From: UBA2287 sp037442025
Lineage (GTDB): Bacteria > Bacteroidota > Bacteroidia > Bacteroidales > Tenuifilaceae
Assembly (NCBI GenBank): GCA_037442025.1
Contig: JBBIRB010000052.1
Span: 1 to 17,791 of the forward strand
Length of the DNA stretch: 17,791 nt
Direction: 5' to 3'
Shown here: piece by piece, positions 7,260 to 14,149 of the stretch
How positions within the stretch are numbered: position 1 is the stretch's first letter
How the letters are laid out: the number at the start of each line of letters is the position of its first letter
The notes under the pieces: model-generated
Databases searched by the model: none
What the model saw: the letters and a program-made list of their open reading frames with translations, nothing else
Told to the model about the DNA's origin: nothing
Translations under genes and position numbers: made by a program

Positions 7260-8759
7260 TTAATATTCTCTAACCGCCCATCCTTTGGATCGTATAACAG
7301 CCTCGTGCCAACGGTTCAGTAAACTTTCCGAAGTTTTTACATCCATTTGGGGCTCGAATCTTCGCTGGGGCTGCCACTGCTGCTTTATTTCCTCAATATT
7401 CGACCAAAAGCCGGTTGCCAACCCCGCTAAATAGGCTGCGCCTAAAGCCGTAGTTTCAACTATTTGTGGCCTAATTACTGGCTTGTTAAGAATGTTCGAT
7501 TGGAACTGCATTAACAAATTATTTGCCGATGCACCACCGTCGACTCGTATTTCGGAGATTGCAATTCCCGAATCGCGTTCCATTGCCGTTATAACTTCGG
7601 CTGTTTGAAAGCCAATGGCTTCGAGAGCAGCACGTGCAATATGCGCTTTTGTTGTTCCTCGGGTCATACCAACAATGGTTCCTCGTGCATACTGATCCCA
7701 GTGAGGAGCGCCAAGTCCCGTAAAGCTAGGAACAAAGAATACGTCGCCGCTGTCGTAAACCTGTGAGGCAAGAGTTTCAATTTCGGCCGAAGAATTTATA
7801 ATTCCTAACCCATCGCGAAGCCACTGAACAACAGCCCCAGCAACAAAGACGCTGCCCTCGAGGGCATAGGTGGTTTGGTTGCCAATTTTCCAGGCAATCG
7901 TAGTGAGCATCTGGTTTTTCGATTCGAATGGTTTACTCCCGGTATTGGCCAGAATAAAGCAACCCGTTCCATAGGTGCTTTTCACCATGCCATCGTTTAC
8001 ACACATTTGTCCGAAAAGCGCAGCCTGCTGGTCGCCTGCAATACCCGAAATGGGAACCTGCATGGCAAAAACCGAAGGACTTGTATGGCCATACACTTCG
8101 CTCGACGAGGCAACGGTGGGCAAAATGCTTTTGGGAATGTCAAACAATGAAAGCAGCTCGTTGTCCCAAGTAAGCTTATGAATATTGAATAGCATGGTAC
8201 GGCTGGCGTTCGACACGTCGGTAACGTGGGTTTTGCCGCCAGTAAATTTCCAAACCAGCCATGTATCTACTGTTCCAAAGGCCAAATGGCCTTGTTCGGC
8301 AAGTTCCCTTGCCCCCACAACATTGTCGAGTATCCACTTCACTTTTGTTCCGCTAAAGTAGGCATCGACAATCAATCCCGTTTTTATTCTGATAGTTATA
8401 TCGTGTTTGGCTATTTTCAGCTCATCGCAGTACTCCGAGGTGCGCCTGTCCTGCCAAACTATGGCATTGTAAACCGGTTCGCCGGTTCGCTTGTCCCAAA
8501 CAATGGTTGTTTCGCGCTGATTGGTAATGCCAATTCCTGCAAGGTTCGACCCATCGATTCCCAATTTCGACATGGCCTCGGCGGCAACAGCAACCTGCGA
8601 CGACCATATTTCGAGCGGGTCGTGCTCAACCCATCCGGGTTTTGGGAATACTTGCGTAAACTCCTTTTGAGCCTGGGAGCGTATTTTGCCCTTTCGGTCG
8701 ATAATAAGTGCCCTTGAACTTGTTGTTCCCTGGTCGAGTGCAAGAATGAACTGTTCCAT
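7260..8759 (-). CDS. glpK: Glycerol kinase
   Basis: Phosphorylates glycerol to sn-glycerol-3-phosphate with ATP; a cytoplasmic FGGY-family kinase. The 499-residue length is standard. It opens MEQFILALDQGTTSSRALIID with the phosphate-1 motif. It continues with GWVEHDP, NQRETT, VWQDRRT, GIAGDQQAALFGQ, YGTGCF, GAPHWDQYARGT and the C-terminal VDGGASANNLLMQFQ. It starts 39 bases after the glpD stop on the same strand, so both lie in one glpD-glpK operon running leftward to the shared terminator. No glycerol facilitator gene is in the window. Control is probably by the divergent DeoR-type regulator beyond glpD. Confidence 0.98.
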   Translation of the reverse strand: MEQFILALDQGTTSSRALIIDRKGKIRSQAQKEFTQVFPKPGWVEHDPLEIWSSQVAVAAEAMSKLGIDGSNLAGIGITNQRETTIVWDKRTGEPVYNAIVWQDRRTSEYCDELKIAKHDITIRIKTGLIVDAYFSGTKVKWILDNVVGARELAEQGHLAFGTVDTWLVWKFTGGKTHVTDVSNASRTMLFNIHKLTWDNELLSLFDIPKSILPTVASSSEVYGHTSPSVFAMQVPISGIAGDQQAALFGQMCVNDGMVKSTYGTGCFILANTGSKPFESKNQMLTTIAWKIGNQTTYALEGSVFVAGAVVQWLRDGLGIINSSAEIETLASQVYDSGDVFFVPSFTGLGAPHWDQYARGTIVGMTRGTTKAHIARAALEAIGFQTAEVITAMERDSGIAISEIRVDGGASANNLLMQFQSNILNKPVIRPQIVETTALGAAYLAGLATGFWSNIEEIKQQWQPQRRFEPQMDVKTSESLLNRWHEAVIRSKGWAVREY

Positions 8760-8798
8760 GTATGGTGATTTTTTTACAGTAAAAGTAGAAAAAATGAG

Positions 8799-10364
8799 TT
8801 ACCTTAAAATATACTTCGATGCAACCCTGTTGAAATCGTCGACCTGCTGCTTTTGCCACAAATCATCTTTCCCCAGTTCCAAAGCCATCAGTTTTGCCAC
8901 TTCGTTTGCAAGGGTAATGGCTTCGCGAGCATTAAGCAGCAAGCAGCGAGTGCGGCGCGAAAGAACATCCTCTACCGTAATGGCCATTTCTTTTCGAACA
9001 GCCCATATAACCTGTGCTTTAATAAGTCCGAGCGATTCGCTAATGTATTCGCCATGTTCGGGTTTCTCTGCAATAATTTGGTTAATACCGTCAATGTCGC
9101 TTCCGTACCAGTAAAATTTGTTGGTTCTATCGACCTTTTTAACATAACCGTGCAGATGAAGCTGCCTTGTTGCGGTTTGTGTTGGAGCCCATTTGAGCGT
9201 TTTCTCAACCTTTTCAACCATGTCCTGCGCCATGCGCCGAAAAGTTGTCCATTTTCCGCCCACCATGGTGAAAAGATTAGATGGTGAAACGAAGATTTTA
9301 TGGCTTCGCGAAATTTCTTTGGTTTTGGTCGAGTCGCCTTTGGGAGCAGCTAACGGTCGAAGTCCGGCAAATACGCTCAGCACATCGGTGCGCGAGGGCT
9401 GACGGGTTAGGTAGCGCCCCATGGTTTTGAGAATGAAATTCGCTTCATCGTCGAGGGCTACGGGTTCCAACGATGTTGTTTCGATAGGTGTATCGGTTGT
9501 TCCCACTACCACGTGGTTGTGCCAGGGTACAGCAAAAAGCACGCGGCCATCGTCGGTTTTCGGAATCATAAGGGCATCGTTTCCGGGGAAAAACGATTTG
9601 TCGAGTACAAGATGAATTCCCTGACTGGGCTTTATGCTGCGATGCAGTTCGGGATTGTCCATGCGCAGGATATCGTCGACAAAAACTCCCGTTGCATTTA
9701 TAGCCGCTTTGGCTTTAATGGTGTACGACGTTCCCGATAGCTCGTCCTTTGCAACAACACCATTAATATTTCCATTCTCATCTTTTACAAGATGCTCAAC
9801 TCCAAAGTAGTTAACGGGCAAGGCACCATGCTCGCAGGCCGTTTGGAGCGCGTTAATGGCCAATCGGCTATCGTCGAACTGTCCGTCGTGGTAGAGTACT
9901 CCGGCTGTAAGTCCTTTCGCTTTAATTGCGGGTAAGCGCAAAAGCGTTTTGGTTTTCGAAATACGCAGCGATCTGCCAAGGCTGAAACGACCCGCAAGCA
10001 TATCGTAAAGGGTTAGCCCCACGGTGTACATCAGCTCATCCCATAGTCCGAAAGTTGGAATAATAAACGACTGGTTCGAAACCAAATGCGGAGCATTTTT
10101 AACAAGCAAGCCCCTTTCAACAGAGGCCTCGCGAACCAAAGCTACATTGCCCTGTGCAAGGTATCGGACTCCGCCGTGTACCAGCTTTGTACTTTTGCTC
10201 GATGTGCCTTTAGTAAAATCGGATTTTTCGAAAAGCGCAACCGAGTACCCCCTTGTTGCAGCTTCGAGCGCAATACCAATCCCTGTTGCGCCACCACCAA
10301 TTACTACAAAATCGAAAACTTTTCCGCTTTCAATTATCTTGCTTACATTTTCGTTCCGATTCAT
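8799..10364 (-). CDS. glpD: Glycerol-3-phosphate dehydrogenase, FAD-dependent (GlpD/GlpA type)
   Basis: Oxidises sn-glycerol-3-phosphate to dihydroxyacetone phosphate with FAD and passes electrons to quinone at the membrane. The 521-residue product has the dinucleotide-binding motif VVIGGGATGIG (20-30), then FEKSDF and the GTSSKSTKLVHGGVRYL signature (53-69). It also has GVLYHDGQFDDSRL, the GATGVFVDD-like segment NATGVFVDD, WHNHVVVGTTDTP, and the C-terminal DAO_C domain with VLSRRTRC. No cysteine-rich GlpB/C-type extension is present, so it resembles the single-subunit aerobic GlpD. It is first in the operon with glpK, divergent from glpR. The start ATG at 10364 lies about 40 bases from a -7 element. 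Confidence 0.96.
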   Translation of the reverse strand: MNRNENVSKIIESGKVFDFVVIGGGATGIGIALEAATRGYSVALFEKSDFTKGTSSKSTKLVHGGVRYLAQGNVALVREASVERGLLVKNAPHLVSNQSFIIPTFGLWDELMYTVGLTLYDMLAGRFSLGRSLRISKTKTLLRLPAIKAKGLTAGVLYHDGQFDDSRLAINALQTACEHGALPVNYFGVEHLVKDENGNINGVVAKDELSGTSYTIKAKAAINATGVFVDDILRMDNPELHRSIKPSQGIHLVLDKSFFPGNDALMIPKTDDGRVLFAVPWHNHVVVGTTDTPIETTSLEPVALDDEANFILKTMGRYLTRQPSRTDVLSVFAGLRPLAAPKGDSTKTKEISRSHKIFVSPSNLFTMVGGKWTTFRRMAQDMVEKVEKTLKWAPTQTATRQLHLHGYVKKVDRTNKFYWYGSDIDGINQIIAEKPEHGEYISESLGLIKAQVIWAVRKEMAITVEDVLSRRTRCLLLNAREAITLANEVAKLMALELGKDDLWQKQQVDDFNRVASKYILR

Positions 10365-10403
10365 ATGTAATTATTTTAATGTTGAATTGTAATTTTTACA
10401 ATA

Positions 10404-10411
10404 CAAAAGTA
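10404..10411 (-). promoter_or_regulatory. -7 promoter element for glpD-glpK
   Basis: TACTTTTG on the minus strand fits TAnnTTTG and predicts a leader of about 33 bases. The outermost of the repeated CGAAA half-sites begins only 8 bases upstream, so a bound repressor would cover the -33 region. Confidence 0.6.
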
Positions 10412-10418
10412 ATTAATC

Positions 10419-10492
10419 GAAATTTAAAAGAAAAGAAAACGAAACATTAATTTGCTTAAAAAGTTTCGATATTAGTTTTTATTTCAATTTCG
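10419..10492. promoter_or_regulatory. Candidate GlpR operator: nested inverted half-sites
   Basis: Two inverted pairs share nearly the same centre. CGAAATT at 10419-10425 pairs with AATTTCG at 10486-10492, and CGAAAC at 10440-10445 pairs with GTTTCG at 10463-10468. Same-orientation half-sites are 21 and 23-24 bases apart, about two helical turns. They sit between the divergent glpD and glpR promoters. The E. coli GlpR site also has TTCG/CGAA half-sites, though in a closer arrangement. Binding is inferred. Confidence 0.4.
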
Positions 10493-10513
10493 CTTCCGTT
10501 TGTTTTCTTTTTA

Positions 10514-10521
10514 TACCTTTG
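10514..10521 (+). promoter_or_regulatory. -7 promoter element for glpR
   Basis: TACCTTTG fits TAnnTTTG. The ATG at 10541 is 19 bases further on, so the leader would be only about 12-14 bases. Confidence 0.6.
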
Positions 10522-10540
10522 GAATGAAAATTTTTAAATT

Positions 10541-11311
10541 ATGCCACAAAGTATTGCCGAACGCCATCGGTTCATTTTAAACCGATTAACCGAGAAAGGT
10601 CATGTAAATGTTACCGAACTGAGCGAGGAACTTTCGGTTTCGGTTGTTACCATTCGAAAGGATTTGAAATGGCTCGAAAGCAAGGGGCTCTTAAACAGAA
10701 CCCACGGAAGCGCATCGCCTGCCATTCCTTTTGCGTTCGACAGGCACATTGGCGACAAGGAAAAATTGCGGGTTGAGCAGAAAATTGCCATTGCCCGCGA
10801 GGCGGTTAAAATTCTTCAACCTAACGATAGCATTTTGCTGGCTTCGGGTTCGACAATTTTGGAATTTGCCCGACAGATTCCCGATTTGAATGGCTTAACC
10901 GTAGTTTCGGCATCGCTTAATGTTTCGCAAGCCATAACCTTGCGAAGTAATGTGGAGATTATTCAACTGGGAGGCATGGTTCGTCGCAGTTCATCGTCGG
11001 TACTGGGCCCATTTGCCGAGCGCATGCTTACCGACCTAAACTGCTCCATTCTGTTTATGGGAGCCGATGGCATTGACCCCGAATACGGTATAACCACAAC
11101 CAATGCTTTGGAAGCATCTCTAAATCGGCAAATGATGGAGGCATCGAGTAGGGTAGTGGTTTTGGCCGATTCGAGCAAATTCGGAAGGCGAGGTTTCGGA
11201 AAAATTTGTGCTGCCAACGAGGTGCATTCAATTATAACCGACAGTGATTTACCCCAAAAATATAAATCGCAGTTCGCTGAGATGGGAGTTGAGGTAAAAG
11301 TTGCTTTGTAG
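10541..11311 (+). CDS. glpR: DeoR-family transcriptional regulator, probable glycerol-3-phosphate repressor
   Basis: A 256-residue DeoR-family protein. The N-terminal winged helix-turn-helix covers roughly residues 6-58 (HVNVTELSEELSVSVVTIRK, then DLKWLESKGLLNRTHGSA). The DeoRC sensor domain follows, with ILLASGSTILEFA, TVVSASLNVSQAI, VLGPFAE, GADGIDPEYGITTTN and VVLADSSKFG, the usual sugar-phosphate binding segments. It is divergent from glpD-glpK with a 176-base shared control region, so glycerol-3-phosphate is the likely effector and glpDK the likely target. DeoR proteins are numerous and the effector cannot be read from sequence alone, so the glpR name rests on position. Convergent with the following tcdA-like gene, 23 bases apart. 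Confidence 0.9.
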   Translation: MPQSIAERHRFILNRLTEKGHVNVTELSEELSVSVVTIRKDLKWLESKGLLNRTHGSASPAIPFAFDRHIGDKEKLRVEQKIAIAREAVKILQPNDSILLASGSTILEFARQIPDLNGLTVVSASLNVSQAITLRSNVEIIQLGGMVRRSSSSVLGPFAERMLTDLNCSILFMGADGIDPEYGITTTNALEASLNRQMMEASSRVVVLADSSKFGRRGFGKICAANEVHSIITDSDLPQKYKSQFAEMGVEVKVAL

Positions 11312-11338
11312 GGCGGATTAGCACAAGAATTACCTCAA
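11289..11338. terminator. Possible shared terminator across the convergent glpR and tcdA 3' ends
   Basis: TTGAGGTAA at 11289-11297 is exactly complementary to TTACCTCAA at 11330-11338, with a T-run just after on the plus strand. The stem includes the final codons of both genes. The 32-base loop is long for an intrinsic terminator, so this is tentative. Confidence 0.35.
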
Positions 11339-12135
11339 TTTTTCTCATAAATATCCTTTATAACGAGCCCTGCCAAAGTAAAACCAAAAATGGCTGTTAT
11401 ATGGGCAAATGTTCCATTTATTATGGCTTTTTTGCTGCACCACTCATGGTTTGCTAAATTGGGGTCGCCCTCGCCGTTAAACATTTTTGGACAAAGGCAT
11501 TTGTTCGACCCACAGGAAGAACCTACACCCTTATTTTCAAGCACTTCGTTGCTGTATACGCAAAGAAATTTTTTGAATGGGAATTCACCCTTTCGAATTT
11601 TTTTCCTGACAATCGATGCTAATGGACACCCTTTAACTTTCCAAAATTCCCCTACTTTAATTCGGGTAGGATCCACTTTAAGCGAAGCTCCCATTGAGGA
11701 GAATAGTACTGCTTTGGTTTTTGTGGCGGTACGTATTAAATCGACTTTACTGCTTAGGCTGTCGATGGCATCTATTATATAGTCGAAACTATCGAGATTG
11801 AATAATTCCCGATTGGATTGATTGTAAATTTTTTGGATTGCAATAATTTGGGCATTTGGGTTAATTTCGAGCAAACGGTTTTTCAGGGCTTCGGTTTTAA
11901 CCTGACCAACAGTATTAATTGTTGCCTGCAACTGCCGGTTAACATTGGTAATACAAATTCTATCGGAATCAACTATCGTTAGTTTTTCTACACCCGAACG
12001 AACCAAACTTTCTGCACACCAGCTGCCAACACCACCAATGCCAAAAATTATAACATTTTTGGTTCGAATACAATTCATAATTTCATTGCCTACAAGTAGT
12101 TCGGACCTTTGAAAAATAGCTTTATTTGCAACCAT
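11335..12135 (-). CDS. tcdA: ThiF/HesA-family E1-like protein, probable tRNA threonylcarbamoyladenosine dehydratase
   Basis: TcdA adenylates and cyclises t6A37 of ANN-decoding tRNAs to the hydantoin form ct6A. The 266-residue product begins MVANKAIFQRSELLVG. It has the nucleotide motif FGIGGVGSW (31-39), VDSDRICITNVNRQ (55-68) with the ATP-site Asp/Asn/Arg, IDAIDSLSSK (121-130), and SSMGASLKVDP (146-155). The E. coli enzyme has the matching VFSTEAL and TATFGF segments; here they are VYSNEVL and TAIFGF. The stretch between them is unusual, with Cys208, Cys213, Cys215, His230 and Cys233. An ATT-initiated extension to 12171 overlaps a -7 promoter element, so the ATG at 12135 is preferred. Another ThiF-family role, such as sulfur-carrier activation, is possible, but no ThiS or MoaD partner is nearby. 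Confidence 0.85.
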   Translation of the reverse strand: MVANKAIFQRSELLVGNEIMNCIRTKNVIIFGIGGVGSWCAESLVRSGVEKLTIVDSDRICITNVNRQLQATINTVGQVKTEALKNRLLEINPNAQIIAIQKIYNQSNRELFNLDSFDYIIDAIDSLSSKVDLIRTATKTKAVLFSSMGASLKVDPTRIKVGEFWKVKGCPLASIVRKKIRKGEFPFKKFLCVYSNEVLENKGVGSSCGSNKCLCPKMFNGEGDPNLANHEWCSKKAIINGTFAHITAIFGFTLAGLVIKDIYEKN

Positions 12136-12153
12136 ACTTTTTTTTTGGAAGTG

Positions 12154-12161
12154 CAAAACTA
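12154..12161 (-). promoter_or_regulatory. -7 promoter element for the tcdA-like gene
   Basis: TAGTTTTG on the minus strand fits TAnnTTTG, about 19 bases before the ATG at 12135. It lies inside the longer open frame that begins at 12171 and so argues against that longer start. Confidence 0.6.
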
Positions 12162-12202
12162 TAAAAATCAAACCGAGAATACCACTTATTTTTTTTCGTT
12201 AG

Positions 12203-12480
12203 TGTCCGATAAAGTTTTCAGAATATACTTGAAAGCGTTTGCAGTTAGGGGAACTGGTATTTTTTGTTTTACAGGGGCTAAATTTCCGCCTCTGAGAATT
12301 TCCATTAAAAAAATCCGGGTTGTTTGAGCGTAGCGAGCTCCCTGATTTTAGTCAATCAATATGATTATTTGGAATATATATACAGCGGCAGCATTTTTTG
12401 CTTACTTTTTTTGCTGGAGAATAAAAGTAAGAGCCCGGGCAGCTTGAACACTTAACTCAGGAACGATTTTTTATCGGACA
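12203..12480. mobile_element. Degenerate IS- or MITE-like relic with inverted ends
   Basis: TGTCCGATAAA at 12203-12213 recurs inverted as TTTATCGGACA at 12470-12480, giving an 11-base perfect terminal inverted repeat on a 278-base block. No transposase frame survives inside. The block includes a GAGCGTAGCGAG palindromic core near 12327-12338 between imperfect AAATCC(G)GG and CCTGATTT arms. It also has a CTTACTTTT/AAAAGTAAG hairpin at 12401-12430. A convincing target duplication is not visible; TAG occurs on both flanks. The block fills most of the 390 bases between tcdA and the tRNA. Confidence 0.5.
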
Positions 12481-12485
12481 ATAGT
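12406..12485. repeat. Dispersed repeat, copy 1 (80 bases)
   Basis: This 80-base block aligns without gaps to 16461-16540, and I count 69 identical positions. Shared core segments include AAGTAAGAGCCCG, CACTTAA and CAGGAACGA. It overlaps the right end of the relic at 12203-12480 and ends in TAGT just outside the inverted repeat, as copy 2 does. Confidence 0.8.
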
Positions 12486-12506
12486 AAATATTAATTTTAA
12501 AAGGTT

Positions 12507-12514
12507 TATTTTTG
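12507..12514 (+). promoter_or_regulatory. -7 promoter element for tRNA-Lys
   Basis: TATTTTTG fits TAnnTTTG and ends 11 bases before the first tRNA base at 12526. The very short leader is usual for tRNA genes in this phylum. It lies 26 bases outside the inverted end of the mobile relic. Confidence 0.6.
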
Positions 12515-12525
12515 CAATCCCAATT

Positions 12526-12598
12526 CGGCTCGTAGCTCAGCTGGTAGAGCACGTGACTCTTAATCATGGGGTCGAGAGTTCGATCCTCTCCGAGCCGA
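12526..12598 (+). tRNA. tRNA-Lys (anticodon CTT)
   Basis: A full 73-base cloverleaf. The 7-bp acceptor CGGCTCG pairs with CGAGCCG and is followed by discriminator A. The D arm is GCTC/GAGC, and the anticodon stem is CGTGA/TCATG with loop CTCTTAA. The anticodon CTT is at 12559-12561, reading AAG. The T arm is GAGAG-TTCGATC-CTCTC. CCA is not encoded; the next bases are CAA. A hairpin terminator follows directly. Confidence 0.97.
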
Positions 12599-12601
12599 CA
12601 A

Positions 12602-12624
12602 AAAGCCTCCTCTTGGGAGGCTTT
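12602..12624 (+). terminator. Intrinsic terminator of tRNA-Lys
   Basis: AAAGCCTCC (12602-12610) pairs with GGAGGCTTT (12616-12624) around a 5-base loop. The 9-bp GC-rich stem begins 4 bases after the tRNA. Confidence 0.85.
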
Positions 12625-12677
12625 ACTATTTAGTATTCAATGAATATTATTTAAAAAATGGCTGTGATATAACTTTT

Positions 12678-12685
12678 TATTTTTG
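12678..12685 (+). promoter_or_regulatory. Possible distal -7 element for the Usp gene
   Basis: TATTTTTG fits TAnnTTTG. It lies about 205 bases before the ATG at 12890, implying a long leader. The rest of the 291-base gap (12599-12889) holds the tRNA terminator and the short repeats at 12775-12835. The region is AT-rich, so a chance match is possible. Confidence 0.25.
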
Positions 12686-12774
12686 TGTTTTTTATAAACT
12701 TTTATGGTATAGCGGCAATTTAGTTTTAAAAGGCTTCAAAGGCAGATAGTATTACCAAAACAGATTTCAGCATT

Positions 12775-12835
12775 AGGTTAAATTTAAGACAAGAAATTTC
12801 TTAAACTTTTTAGGTATTGAAGGTTAAATTTCTTG
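12775..12835. repeat. Short direct and inverted repeats upstream of the Usp gene
   Basis: AGGTTAAATTT occurs at 12775-12785 and again at 12821-12831, 46 bases apart. CAAGAAATTT at 12790-12799 is inverted as AAATTTCTTG at 12826-12835. AAGAAATTTCTT at 12791-12802 is itself a perfect palindrome. This may be a regulator site or a structured leader; the function is unknown. Confidence 0.4.
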
Positions 12836-12889
12836 ACTCGTATTATATTAAGCCGTAACTTACCTAGCAACCCCAAACGACCAATAGCC

Positions 12890-13984
12890 ATGGAAGACAA
12901 TTTGATTGTAATTGCAACCGACAACTATTCCAGTGCTTTGGTACTCCAAAGTTTTTTGGAGTCGAATGGAATAGAGTGCTTCTTAAAGAATGTTAACCTT
13001 GTACAGCCTCAAGTTTCGGAGGGGGTTAAGGTGCAGATAAGGGAAGCCGATGTGGAAACAGCCCTCAATCTTTTATCGTTTTTTAACTACTCCCAAAAGG
13101 GAGAATTGGGACCTAGGAAAATTTTAGTCCCTGTCGATTTTTCGGAACCCTCCAAAAATGCTGCTTTTTTTGCCGTTAAGCTGGCACATAAATATGGTGC
13201 AGAAATAAAGCTACTGCACCTGTTTACCTCCCCCATAATCGATATGATTCCCTTTTCCGATGCTGCAAGCATTCAAATAGATGTTGACATTAGTTTTCAG
13301 GCCATACAGAAGAATGCAAAGGATAAACTGGTTAACTTCTACTCAGAACTGAAAGATTATGCAAAGATTAATGGTATGTCCGAAGTTCGAATTGGTTATT
13401 CGCTTCGCGAGAACTATGTAAGCTACGGCATTGTTGAGATGTGCATGGGCTATCGTCCCGGCATAATAATTATGGGAACCAAGCGCGACGGCTTCCGAAG
13501 TTCCGAGTTGGTTGGAAGTAACGCTGCCGAAGTTGCCGACGAAACGGGTATTCCCATTCTGGTTATTCCCGAGCGAGCCAAACTTACCGACTTGGATCAG
13601 CTACAAAACGTTCTGTATGTTACTACGCTCGACGATGCCGACTATCAGGCGCTCCGCAAACTGCTAACTATTATTAGCCCTTTCAATGTGAACGTGCATT
13701 GCATACACTTAACTTCCGATATCGAAAACGTAGTGGTGGGTGCGCTAATGAAGAATATGAGCAATTATTTCAATAATATAACCAAAAGGGTGCAGGTGAA
13801 GTTTGAAATGATTGAAACCCTGAAGGGGAAGGATGTTTTCCGACAATATATTGATAAGCATAAAATCAATCTGGTGTCGTTAACCATGCATAAACGAAAT
13901 TTGCTAGAGCGGATCATTAACCCATCGCTTACCCGAAAAATGCTGAACGAGGCCGATATGCCATTGCTGATATTTCCGGGCTAG
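12890..13984 (+). CDS. Universal stress protein with N-terminal DUF2007-like domain and two Usp domains
   Basis: A 364-residue cytoplasmic protein. Residues 1-66 (from MEDNLIVIATDNYSSALVLQ) resemble the short DUF2007 putative signal-transducing domain. Usp domain 1 runs about 75-228, from RKILVPVDFSEPSKNA to IPILVIPE. Usp domain 2 runs about 239-364, ending MPLLIFPG. The ATP loop of domain 1 is GTKRDGFRSSELVGSNA (196-212). The Gly at position 4 of the usual G-x2-G-x9-G-S pattern is Arg here, but the final GS is kept. Domain 2 shows no such loop. At least one site is therefore probably non-binding, and the role is likely sensing or signalling. A TTG 19 codons upstream is in frame, but the ATG before EDNL matches the domain start. 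Convergent with yebC across a fold-back repeat. Confidence 0.88.
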   Translation: MEDNLIVIATDNYSSALVLQSFLESNGIECFLKNVNLVQPQVSEGVKVQIREADVETALNLLSFFNYSQKGELGPRKILVPVDFSEPSKNAAFFAVKLAHKYGAEIKLLHLFTSPIIDMIPFSDAASIQIDVDISFQAIQKNAKDKLVNFYSELKDYAKINGMSEVRIGYSLRENYVSYGIVEMCMGYRPGIIIMGTKRDGFRSSELVGSNAAEVADETGIPILVIPERAKLTDLDQLQNVLYVTTLDDADYQALRKLLTIISPFNVNVHCIHLTSDIENVVVGALMKNMSNYFNNITKRVQVKFEMIETLKGKDVFRQYIDKHKINLVSLTMHKRNLLERIINPSLTRKMLNEADMPLLIFPG

Positions 13985-13991
13985 TTATAAT

Positions 13992-14148
13992 AAAGGGCTG
14001 GCTAAAAAGTCCTCGGTGTTTCTCTGTGAACATCTCTGAGGAACTCGGTGTAATTTTTAAAACACTGTTACACAGAGATTCACTGATGAGCCACAGAAGT
14101 GCTCAGAGAAATAGAGTTGTTACTTTTTGACTTTTGAGACAGCCCCTT
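13992..14148. mobile_element. MITE-like fold-back repeat between usp and yebC
   Basis: The left end at 13992-14011 and the right end at 14129-14148 are inverted 20-mers matching at 17 positions (AAAGGGCTGGCTAAAAAGTC against the reverse complement AAGGGGCTGTCTCAAAAGTC). The interior is also partly self-complementary, with CTCTGTGAA-type repeats (TTTCTCTGTG, CTCTGAGGAACTCGGTG, ACACAGAGATTCACTGA), so the whole 157 bases can fold as one imperfect hairpin. No coding capacity is visible. It starts 7 bases after the usp stop and ends 1 base before the yebC stop. I recall GGCTGTCTCAAAAG ends on dispersed Bacteroidetes repeats, but could not verify that here. It may serve as a two-way terminator. Confidence 0.7.
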
Positions 14149-14149
14149 G

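Noticed and set aside
8226..8717. 163-residue plus-strand open frame inside glpK
   Set aside because: Antisense shadow of glycerol kinase.
7260..11311. Glycerol locus considered as a novel system
   Set aside because: glpK, glpD and a DeoR regulator are standard glycerol catabolism; only the operator arrangement merits a look.
12109..12327. 72-residue plus-strand open frame overlapping the tcdA start and the mobile relic
   Set aside because: It begins inside tcdA, runs across a noncoding element, has no promoter or family resemblance, and looks like a chance frame.
12599..12889. Searched for a second tRNA or small RNA after tRNA-Lys
   Set aside because: No further cloverleaf or strong hairpin was found beyond the tRNA terminator and the short repeats already listed.
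14012..14128. CTCTGTG-type repeats between usp and yebC considered as a CRISPR-like array
   Set aside because: The units are irregular, short and mostly inverted, without constant spacers; they form one fold-back element.
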